Source: Gammaproteobacteria bacterium
Lineage (GTDB): Bacteria; Pseudomonadota; Gammaproteobacteria; UBA9339
NCBI GenBank assembly: GCA_023133095.1
Contig: JAGLXC010000372.1
Location: 1-35,913 of the forward strand
DNA length: 35,913 nucleotides
Direction of reading: 5' to 3'
Shown here: one piece after another, positions 30,207 to 35,913 of the stretch
Position numbering within the stretch: the first letter of the stretch is position 1
Layout of the letters: each line of letters begins with the position of its first letter
Notes under the pieces: model-generated
The model's input: the letters and a program-made list of their open reading frames with translations, nothing else
What the model was told of the DNA's origin: nothing
Databases searched by the model: none
Position numbers and translations under genes: made by a program

Positions 30207-30818
30207 TTATAATCTTACATCCTCTGGTAATACCTTGCTCTTGCCACCGGCACCAAGTGTCACAGTATCTACTTCATCTGCTACAACTAAGTTAGGCCTC
30301 TTAGGCTTAGTCATTGGCTTGGCGATCTTATTTGCCGGCTTTTTAATTACCGGTGCATCTTTAGGCAACACCTTTACATATATCTCATGTGGCATACGCA
30401 AGTATGCCCACTCAGTATGCTCTTTAAGATACTCAGCTATAACCGCCTCAGCCTTTTTAAGTATTGCCTCTGGTATAGCATCGCCTACTTTTGCGCTGTA
30501 CCTCATCGCATACCATAGCTTAAATGGTGCCATACACTTGCGTGTGCGTGTCTTAAGGTCAAACTTGCCCCATTGTATGCGTGCCTCCCTCTCCTCGGCT
30601 TGTGTGGCCTCCTGTGCGGTAGGGCCACTATTTTCTGCCTTGGCATATTCTATGTAAGCAATGTCGCCAAGTGTGCCCTCATAAACCATGCCGGCACCAT
30701 GCTGTATGCTCACTCTAGTATCTTTATCTTTACTATCACGCGCACTGGCAATAGCTCTTGCCTTATCATCTGCAAGCTTTAACTCCTCACGCCTGCCTTT
30801 AATTTTTATTGTAGCCAT
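30207..30818 (-). CDS. Hypothetical early protein (203 residues)
   Basis: It begins MATIKIKGRREELKLADDKA and has a central region with Trp/Arg/Lys (KTRTRKCMAPFKLWYAMRYS) and a basic, Pro-rich linker (KKPANKIAKPMTKPKRP). The place after the replication gene suggests a DNA-binding accessory protein. Start context TTAGAGTATG, 3 bases after the upstream stop. Confidence 0.55.
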   Translation of the reverse strand: MATIKIKGRREELKLADDKARAIASARDSKDKDTRVSIQHGAGMVYEGTLGDIAYIEYAKAENSGPTAQEATQAEEREARIQWGKFDLKTRTRKCMAPFKLWYAMRYSAKVGDAIPEAILKKAEAVIAEYLKEHTEWAYLRMPHEIYVKVLPKDAPVIKKPANKIAKPMTKPKRPNLVVADEVDTVTLGAGGKSKVLPEDVRL

Positions 30819-30821
30819 ACT

Positions 30822-31601
30822 CTAATATTTTAATACCTCGCCATTAGTAATATCTCCCTCCTCAATCTCATCCTCCCACCGCTCTTGGTTAAGCCAAGTA
30901 GTAGGGTGGGGGATGTATTTACCATTTGCCTCATTCCACTGCTTAGTCTCCTTATGCTTACTGAGTGCATTTATGATGATCTCATGTAGCTCTGGCTTTT
31001 TTGTGATCAATGCAATGTACTTAGTGCGTGCTTTTGCCTTAGCTTTTTTGTTAGGGTAGTTGGCCCAAAAATCATCAAACTTAGGTAGGTGCATTTTGGC
31101 CGTGTTTATTATCTTATCTTTACTTAACTTAACTTTACTTACCTTACCTTGTGCCAACCGCTTGGCAACCACTTGGCAACCAGTATCTAAAAGCCCATTA
31201 CTAAACAACTTTTTAGTAGTAAAGAAACCTGCCGGCACCGGCAGTGCTCTCTCATCATCAGTGCTGGTATACGCACCATTTTGTCGGATGCGCAAGCTCT
31301 TTTTATGCTCAATATAGACTGTCTCATTGTACCGGTCTAGGCGTATTGAATTATTGATGCGCCAGTGCTTAATCACACATACACCATCCTCAAAACTAAT
31401 AATAAACTTCTTACCAATCAGCACCTTGAGATCATCTTGTGCCACTCCAAGCATACGCATTACCTTGCGTGGGCTCGCAATAAAACCATCATCATCAGCA
31501 CGCGTGTTTAGATGAAAATACAACAACTGGGTAGTTGCTGGCATATCCAAAAACGCATCTGTATCTACTATCTCCAAACTTATCAATCTTCTCATACTCA
31601 T
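30822..31601 (-). CDS. Replication initiator / helicase loader-like protein
   Basis: The 259-residue protein has an N-terminal winged-helix domain of the phage replisome-organiser type (RLISLEIVDTDAFLDMPATT, LYFHLNTRADDDGFI, then a VCVIKHWRINNSIRLDRY segment). After a basic linker comes a C-terminal domain with FDDFWANYPNKKAKAKARTK and PHPTTWLNQERWEDE, shared by DnaD/loader-like phage replication proteins. It should open or recruit the host helicase at the origin. It is the first gene after the 386-base control region, so it likely initiates replication there. Confidence 0.82.
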   Translation of the reverse strand: MSMRRLISLEIVDTDAFLDMPATTQLLYFHLNTRADDDGFIASPRKVMRMLGVAQDDLKVLIGKKFIISFEDGVCVIKHWRINNSIRLDRYNETVYIEHKKSLRIRQNGAYTSTDDERALPVPAGFFTTKKLFSNGLLDTGCQVVAKRLAQGKVSKVKLSKDKIINTAKMHLPKFDDFWANYPNKKAKAKARTKYIALITKKPELHEIIINALSKHKETKQWNEANGKYIPHPTTWLNQERWEDEIEEGDITNGEVLKY

Positions 31602-31624
31602 ACTCTATTTTTTAATTATGCTAT

Positions 31625-31679
31625 CCCAATAACATACACACCGCCTTGCAAGTAGTGTGCATGTTATTGGGTGCAAGGC
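31625..31679 (-). repeat. Interleaved inverted repeats in the 5' leader of the replication gene
   Basis: Arm CCCAATAACATACACAC (31625-31641) pairs with GTGTGCATGTTATTGGG (31655-31671). In the minus-strand RNA the single mismatch becomes a G-U pair, so all 17 positions can pair around a 13-base loop. A second pair, GCCTTGCA (31643-31650) and TGCAAGGC (31672-31679), interlocks with it. The connecting loops are 0 and 1 base, so both stems are probably alternatives. The element fills most of the leader between the predicted start of the RNA near 31686 and the ATG. Confidence 0.75.
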
Positions 31680-31692
31680 TAATAACTTCTGT

Positions 31693-31701
31693 AGTATATC
31701 A
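31693..31701 (-). promoter_or_regulatory. Extended -10 promoter TGATATACT for the replication gene
   Basis: TGATATACT fits TGnTATAAT-type extended -10 elements. A TTGCAG and a DnaA box lie upstream, as at the other early promoters, but the -35 spacing is not canonical here. The predicted RNA starts near 31686. Confidence 0.5.
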
Positions 31702-31708
31702 CAAGACC

Positions 31709-31730
31709 TGCAACTTGCACTGTGGATAAC
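31709..31730 (-). repeat. DnaA-box module copy 4: GTTATCCACAG-N5-GTTGCA
   Basis: On the minus strand GTTATCCACAG, TGCAA, GTTGCA, preceded by an A-run as in copies 2 and 3. It lies directly upstream of the extended -10 promoter of the replication initiator gene. Confidence 0.7.
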
Positions 31731-31987
31731 TTTTGTATAACCTGTGTACCATTTTCCTAGTGTCGGGCATATGGTATCTCGGCTAAATCTCGGTAGGGTA
31801 GTGGCTACTTAATCACTCCCCTGCATAAGTAAATAGTCTTACTTGTATAGTACAGTGCACAAGTAGCCTTAAAGGTAGTATACACCGCTTAACTAAGCCA
31901 TATTAGTATACAATTACTTGCACTCCCCCACCCTCTTTATTGGCCATATAAGACCTTTTTGGGTACACACCCCAAGAGGGTAGGGCA

Positions 31988-32443
31988 CTACTCTAGCTTA
32001 ACCTCTGTACCCATCTCTACACCCAACTCTCTAAGCGCATCACTGGCCTCGCGGTGCCAATTTATAAATTGCGTGTCCACTTCTCTCTGTTTATATCTTG
32101 CCCCACTACTCATTAACCTACGCATATTTTGCTTTATAAACTCTTTAGCAACATCATACTTGTGGATCTCCCCATGCTTTTCTATATTGCAGTATGCGCA
32201 CAATCTTGTGGCATTAAATAGGCTATCTGTATACGGCTCCTTACGGCTTATAGCGTGATGCAAGTGCTCTGCCATACCACCACACCTCTGGCACCTCTCA
32301 TACTCGTTACAGTGCCTCAGTAACTCTACTCTATCAAACTCATGGCTCATGCACATAGTATACCACATGAAAAAACAGCCGGAGTATGTCGGCTGTTTTT
32401 TCTTGCTAAGTAGATACCTAGCGAGGGCTGTGCCTAGTGGCAC
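31988..32443 (-). CDS. HNH endonuclease with a terminator in its 5' region
   Basis: The HNH domain begins MSHEFDRVELLRHCNEY (ATG 32350) and has CQRC, HLHH, RLCAYCN, a zinc-supported HNH fold of 120 residues with a C-terminal helical part. The same frame is open back to a GTG at 32443 that is exactly 6 bases after the -10 of a late promoter, adding 31 residues. An intrinsic terminator (32401-32370) lies inside this 5' part. A second TATACT lies 6 bases before ATG 32350. So either GTG is the real start with the terminator read through by coupled translation, or the gene starts at 32350. Confidence 0.75.
   Translation of the reverse strand: MPLGTALARYLLSKKKQPTYSGCFFMWYTMCMSHEFDRVELLRHCNEYERCQRCGGMAEHLHHAISRKEPYTDSLFNATRLCAYCNIEKHGEIHKYDVAKEFIKQNMRRLMSSGARYKQREVDTQFINWHREASDALRELGVEMGTEVKLE
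32370..32401 (-). terminator. Strong bidirectional intrinsic terminator
   Basis: AAAAAACAGCCG and CGGCTGTTTTTT form a perfect 12-base-pair stem with an 8-base loop and T-runs in both directions. It lies only about 40-70 bases downstream of a late promoter start, so it makes a short RNA or acts as an attenuator for the HNH gene. Confidence 0.9.
32402..32443 (-). ncRNA. Possible short structured RNA between late promoter and terminator
   Basis: From the predicted start near 32443 to the terminator the RNA would be about 75 bases. It contains the hairpin GTGCC-ACTA-GGCAC and a second stem CTCGCTA/TAGCAAG with one mismatch, followed by the terminator stem. Three successive stems and a strong promoter resemble a small phage RNA; an HNH leader is the other reading. 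Confidence 0.4.
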
Positions 32444-32449
32444 GCCAAT

Positions 32450-32484
32450 ATAGTATCATAGCTAGGCTTGGTGGCAAATGTCAA
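32450..32484 (-). promoter_or_regulatory. Late promoter, TTGACA-N23-TACTAT, after the distal tail genes
   Basis: TTGACA is at 32484-32479, the spacer is 23 bases, TACTAT is at 32455-32450, and 6 bases later there is a GTG (32443). The -35 directly follows the TAG stop of the preceding gene. Confidence 0.65.
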
Positions 32485-33393
32485 CTACCCCAATACCTTA
32501 ACTTGAAACTTCCAGTATGCATCATCTGTATCGCCTGTGTTAGTTATCCTAAATGTAAAGCCGGTATCAGTAACGCTTACTACTGTCATATTAAATGTAC
32601 CACCTACAACATCTCTACTCCAACCTAACAATGCGCTTGTTGAGTCTGACATTGTAGTATTATTATAGTTTATAGTCCAACCTTGATATACGCCATTCAG
32701 CCAATATGATGGTGCAAAGTTTACTGATGTACTTAAGTATGTATTATGTACCGCGCCTATAGCACCACTATTTATTCGCCCATTTACCTCAATAAGTGTA
32801 GGCCTAAACCCACATACTATATCTATATCATGTGTACCGCTAGTGCCTGTTATACTCTGGTTACCGTCCTCTATACCTATATATGCCTCTGCTTGGTTTT
32901 TCTCTATTAAAATCTCAGTTGTACTAACTGCAATACCCACACGCATCTCGTATGTACCAACTGATGTGCCTATTGTCTTATCATCTTGTACATAATATGG
33001 TGCACCTTTTGTTAGGCCTGTAAACCCTGCCACAATACCTGAAAACTGTATTGTTATTGCTCCAGCATCTATAGCGTTTGTTGTTGCAAAACCTCTAAAT
33101 GCTAGTTTGGCAGTATCATTACCGTCACAAGCATACCACTCATCATCTGTATTATCTATATAGCAAGCAACCGGCAGTGTAGCTCCGTTTATAGTCTCTC
33201 CGGCAGTCTGCTCATCAATAGCATCTGGCCTAGTTGCCAGCCCTGCGTATAGTGTGTCCTCTGTAACAAATACATTACCAGTAGCCGGAGTACCAGTACC
33301 AGCAAGCGCATCCTTTTCGTCTGTAGTAGGAGTACGGTCATTGATCTCCGTTATATCACTCGCAAGTATCTCTGATCCTATAGCTATTGTCAT
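32485..33393 (-). CDS. Distal tail / fibre-like protein (302 residues)
   Basis: MTIAIGSEILASDITEINDR is followed by a beta-rich, Gly/Thr-rich body with a C-terminal domain containing SYWLNGVYQGWTINYNNTTM and a final TFRITNTGDTDDAYWKFQVK. Composition and position after the tail hub fit a minor tail or fibre protein, possibly interacting with the host surface. Its start lies one base after the upstream stop. No named family is recognised. Confidence 0.6.
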   Translation of the reverse strand: MTIAIGSEILASDITEINDRTPTTDEKDALAGTGTPATGNVFVTEDTLYAGLATRPDAIDEQTAGETINGATLPVACYIDNTDDEWYACDGNDTAKLAFRGFATTNAIDAGAITIQFSGIVAGFTGLTKGAPYYVQDDKTIGTSVGTYEMRVGIAVSTTEILIEKNQAEAYIGIEDGNQSITGTSGTHDIDIVCGFRPTLIEVNGRINSGAIGAVHNTYLSTSVNFAPSYWLNGVYQGWTINYNNTTMSDSTSALLGWSRDVVGGTFNMTVVSVTDTGFTFRITNTGDTDDAYWKFQVKVLG

Positions 33394-33394
33394 G

Positions 33395-33844
33395 TTATGC
33401 GTTTATTACCTCTACCTCATAATCTATTGTAAGGCTCTCGCTACCAGTCTTAGTTATAGGTAGCTCAGCATTTTCAGTGCTTATACGGCTAAATAGTGTG
33501 CCACTATCGGCAGTCAATGAGCCACCACTAAAGCTACCAACCTCATTTATTGTACCAACTGCCTCAGCAAGCCCAAAAAATACACTGATGTACTTCTTAT
33601 TACCACTTGTGCTACTACTGGCCACAGCCTTGCGCTCAGTCTCATTAACAAGTGTTGTATCTCCGGCAACAACAGCAGTGGCACTATCTCCAAGTGCAAC
33701 ATAATCAAGCACTAATGAGCTGGCAAATAAGGCCAAGCCAGTATCTACAACCCTATTTTTAATGGTATGTGAGTGCGTAACATTACCCTTAGCATCTCTA
33801 AATGTAAGTGTATATATACCTCGTAATTTTATATTATCAATCAT
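33395..33844 (-). CDS. Minor tail structural protein (149 residues)
   Basis: MIDNIKLRGIYTLTFRDAKG begins a beta-rich protein with the segment ALFASSLVLDYVALGDSAT, seen in small tail-tip-associated proteins of several siphophages, and ends TIDYEVEVINA. It opens the unit 33844-32485 behind its own late promoter, with the ATG 6 bases after the -10. Confidence 0.6.
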   Translation of the reverse strand: MIDNIKLRGIYTLTFRDAKGNVTHSHTIKNRVVDTGLALFASSLVLDYVALGDSATAVVAGDTTLVNETERKAVASSSTSGNKKYISVFFGLAEAVGTINEVGSFSGGSLTADSGTLFSRISTENAELPITKTGSESLTIDYEVEVINA

Positions 33845-33850
33845 AGTGAT

Positions 33851-33885
33851 ATATTAGCATATTAAACAGTTATGTATATTGTCAA
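33851..33885 (-). promoter_or_regulatory. Late promoter, TTGACA-N23-TAATAT, for distal tail unit
   Basis: TTGACA is at 33885-33880, the spacer is 23 bases, TAATAT is at 33856-33851, and the ATG (33844) follows after 6 bases. The TGA stop of the tail hub gene (33884-33882) lies inside TTGACA, as at the portal promoter. Confidence 0.72.
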
Positions 33886-35357
33886 GCCCATACTGCACCT
33901 TTACTCCACAGAGGTGTGCGCTTAATATCATCAATGCTGGTGGGCTCATATAAGCCCCACACCCAAGTGTTTACATAATTTGTGCGCATTTTAATATCCT
34001 CTCCAAGCGTAACCTGCTCTGCAACTGTATGCCTATCCCTGTTAAATGAGTACACCTCATTTGCTATAACCTGCTCACTAAGAGTCATTATAGTATCAAG
34101 TAGGGCAGTAGAGTCGCCAAGACCGCCTACAGTCTTATCCCCCATCTCTAAGAGCATACGCATAAACTCTATAATCTCAAATGCCTTAGTATTGGCCAGT
34201 CTCACTGTATACTTTAGTGTGCCGGTATGATGCCGTGTTGCTATAATTTGCTGTATGACATACTTCTCAGCAGTAACACCAAGCACATCATTAGTTACAG
34301 TTATACGCTGTCCAGCCCTAAGCCCTGCTGTATCTGTAGTAAATTGTGCCTCAGCAATGGTACTGGCATAAGCATCAAGCTCAGCGCGTGCACGCCTACG
34401 CACAGCATCTTTAGTCTTAATACTCCTATCCACAATCTTAAACTCATATACCCCCTTAGTTAAATCTGGCGCTGTCATCTTTACCAGTAATGGCAATAGT
34501 GGGTCGCCAGTAATTTCAATCTCATAGGGATCAGCCGGTGCAGTAGCAAATGATATAATCTTTTCGTTACGGTTCCAATAGCAGTCATAACCAGTAGTGT
34601 GTAGGCCCTCAACTCCTACAGTCTGTGTTACTGCATTTACCTTTACAACTGGCGCACTATCATACACATAAGGTATAGGGAACCGTACACGCGTGCCATC
34701 TCCCTTGCTTAGAGTATCAGTTATAGAGGCTCCAACATAATCGCCACCCATGACATATATAACATTTTTAAGTTGCTTATCATTTTTCATAAGCGTAAGG
34801 TCTTTTACATTGGTAGTAGTAACATCAAATGGCGCACCATTAGCACCTCTGGCCATAAAGTATAGCTCCTTAGCTGGTGTTATCCACCAATCAAAGCCAG
34901 CGTATTCAGCAATTGTGCGTATAGCATCGCTAGGCCGTGCATAATTAAATACAATATCTTCTATAACAATGCCGGTAGTATCAATAGTGCCCTCACTAAT
35001 ATCTGGTGCATAACTGGCTAATATATCTTTAACAGTCTGGGCTAGGTCTTGTGCTTGGTAGCTATCAGCAACAAGCCTGCGGTCTAATGTATGCACCCAA
35101 TCTTTTACTTGTATATCATATGCCGGCAAATCAGCCACCACAGAGCAAGATACTTGTATAATCTCGCCACCAAATACCTGCACACCCTCATCATAAAGCT
35201 CAACCTCATCGCCAACCGCTGGCACATATGTCTTGCTTGCCGTCTTGATATACCGCATGTTTAGTATATCCACCTTGCTGGTTATATTCTCCTCATACCT
35301 AAAGCCGTTTACGCTTATCTGGGTGGTATAATCTATTGTGTTTATTTTTAATATCAT
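33882..35357 (-). CDS. Tail hub / tail-tip protein
   Basis: The 491-residue protein begins MILKINTIDYTTQISVNGFR, with an N-terminal domain carrying VPAVGDEVELYDEGVQVFGG and EIIQVSCSV, the pattern of gp27/Tal-like tail hub domains (a GD.V.....G...F.G.I). The middle contains TVKDILASY and DAIRTIAEYAGFDWWI, and the C-terminal part LRAGQRITVTN. It follows the tape measure gene by 2 bases, the expected place for the hub that closes the tail tip. Confidence 0.75.
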   Translation of the reverse strand: MILKINTIDYTTQISVNGFRYEENITSKVDILNMRYIKTASKTYVPAVGDEVELYDEGVQVFGGEIIQVSCSVVADLPAYDIQVKDWVHTLDRRLVADSYQAQDLAQTVKDILASYAPDISEGTIDTTGIVIEDIVFNYARPSDAIRTIAEYAGFDWWITPAKELYFMARGANGAPFDVTTTNVKDLTLMKNDKQLKNVIYVMGGDYVGASITDTLSKGDGTRVRFPIPYVYDSAPVVKVNAVTQTVGVEGLHTTGYDCYWNRNEKIISFATAPADPYEIEITGDPLLPLLVKMTAPDLTKGVYEFKIVDRSIKTKDAVRRRARAELDAYASTIAEAQFTTDTAGLRAGQRITVTNDVLGVTAEKYVIQQIIATRHHTGTLKYTVRLANTKAFEIIEFMRMLLEMGDKTVGGLGDSTALLDTIMTLSEQVIANEVYSFNRDRHTVAEQVTLGEDIKMRTNYVNTWVWGLYEPTSIDDIKRTPLWSKGAVWA

Positions 35358-35359
35358 GG

Positions 35360-35913
35360 TTAAAATCTAAATTGTGTGCGCATAGCCTCAACAATCTTAT
35401 CGCCAACCAATCGCGCACCATTCTCATCTGCAAATATACCACCATTTATATTTATATTAACTACACCCATATCATTACCACGCCTGTTGTAAGGTACTAT
35501 CTGCTCCCCACCATGCACCTGTGCCATTACAGGCGCTCCTATAGGGCCACCAACAGTGCCACCGGTAGCAAAGCTAGGTACACTAACTTTAGATACTGCA
35601 CTTGATACAAAGCCACCTACACTACCGGCAATATTTGCTATTGCCCTCAGTGGACTTAGGTAGGTTACTAACTTGGCCATTGCTTTTACAGCACCCCATA
35701 TACTACTAGTCATGTCTGCAAAAAAGCCAATAATACTATCCTTAATACCAGTCATAAATAATATAATCTCATTCCATACCTCTTTCCAAGTAATCTCTAC
35801 ATCATAAGTAATGGCTATAAGATCTTTAAGTTGGCCAGCAAACCACACGGCCCACGCAACCAGTAGGGCAAGTGGGTTAGCCTTGAGCCATACTGCTATA
35901 GCACCAAGCTTTA
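35360..35913 (-). CDS. Tape measure protein, C-terminal part (gene begins at 982)
   Basis: The frame enters from the right edge with bases 35913-35912 completing a codon begun at position 1. It contains a hydrophobic segment typical of tape measures (ANPLALLVAWAVWFAGQL), amphipathic helices, and the usual Gly-rich C-terminus (FATGGTVGGPIGAPVMAQVH, then GGEQIVPYN), ending QFRF. The stop is 2 bases before the tail hub start. Confidence 0.93.
   Translation of the reverse strand, partial: KLGAIAVWLKANPLALLVAWAVWFAGQLKDLIAITYDVEITWKEVWNEIILFMTGIKDSIIGFFADMTSSIWGAVKAMAKLVTYLSPLRAIANIAGSVGGFVSSAVSKVSVPSFATGGTVGGPIGAPVMAQVHGGEQIVPYNRRGNDMGVVNININGGIFADENGARLVGDKIVEAMRTQFRF

Larger units (their letters stand above)
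31602..31987. promoter_or_regulatory. Control region and probable replication origin (386 bases without genes)
   Basis: This is the longest gene-free stretch. It contains a DnaA-box module (31709-31730), an extended -10 promoter (31693-31701), an interleaved inverted repeat (31625-31679), GGCTACTT/AAGTAGCC arms at 31803-31810 and 31861-31868 enclosing a nested AAGTAA/TTACTT pair, and ACCCTCTT/AAGAGGGT arms at 31930-31937 and 31974-31981. Several TTGCAC/GTGCAA words recur. The location ahead of the initiator gene and the boxes suggest an origin, but this is not proved by the sequence. Confidence 0.55.

Noticed and set aside
31625-31679. Simultaneous pseudoknot of both inverted repeats
   Set aside because: The linking loops of 0 and 1 base cannot span the 17-bp and 8-bp stems. 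Alternative folds are proposed instead.
1-35913. Recoded stop codons
   Set aside because: TAA, TAG and TGA all end genes at sensible borders with short overlaps, so no reassignment is needed.
1-35913. tRNA genes, CRISPR arrays, insertion sequences, integrase and attachment sites
   Set aside because: No cloverleaf, regular spaced repeat, transposase or integrase was seen. The repeats in the kelch gene are coding repeats.

Overview
This window is the complete genome of a tailed, siphovirus-like bacteriophage with an HK97-type head. It was opened inside the tape measure gene. The reading frame that runs off the left edge (minus strand, 982 to 1) continues in frame at the right edge (35913 to 35360). 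The molecule is therefore circular in the assembly, and physically either circularly permuted or terminally redundant. All 56 supported genes plus one leader peptide lie on the minus strand, so transcription runs from high to low coordinates around the whole circle. TAA, TAG and TGA all serve as stops, so the genetic code is the standard bacterial one. I saw no integrase, lysogeny repressor, tRNA or CRISPR array.

Layout in the direction of transcription. (1) 31987-31602 is a 386-base control region with a DnaA-box module, nested inverted repeats and an extended -10 promoter. (2) 31601-21051 holds early genes: a replication initiator or helicase loader, small membrane and zinc-ribbon proteins, an HNH nuclease, an annealing-protein plus PD-(D/E)XK nuclease pair, a superfamily 2 helicase and a SpoT-like HD hydrolase. 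(3) 20902-19395 holds a C5 cytosine methyltransferase behind a leader peptide and terminator, then a small protein resembling sigma-70 region 4. (4) 19414-14918 is the packaging and portal module. (5) 14907-8534 holds neck, fibre and receptor-binding proteins, including a 1003-residue kelch-repeat protein. (6) 8486-6833 is lysis. (7) 6784-4127 is prohead protease and capsid. (8) 4032-995 is connectors, tail tube and tail chaperone. (9) 982-1 plus 35913-32485 is tape measure, tail hub and distal tail proteins. (10) 32443-31988 is an HNH nuclease behind a terminator. No DNA polymerase is encoded, so replication probably uses the host replisome.

The most unusual signal is the late promoter set. 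Nine sites share TTGACA, exactly 23 bases, a TANNNT hexamer, then 6 bases (7 or 8 in two cases) and the start codon. The spacer is much longer than the usual 16-18, and transcription should start on or next to the start codon, giving leaderless late mRNAs. The sigma region-4-like protein at 19395-19706 lies just ahead of the packaging genes and is a candidate for recognising these sites (inference). Early genes are different. Four copies of GTTATCCACAG-N5-GTTGC, each containing a perfect DnaA box, mark the early control regions. At two of them TTGCAC or TTGCAT is followed by a normal 17-base spacer and a -10. Eight non-overlapping genes start in an AGAGTATG context instead of a Shine-Dalgarno context.

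The host is not identifiable from the sequence. The amidase implies a peptidoglycan wall, the promoters are sigma-70-like rather than Bacteroidota-like, and Shine-Dalgarno sites are almost absent.
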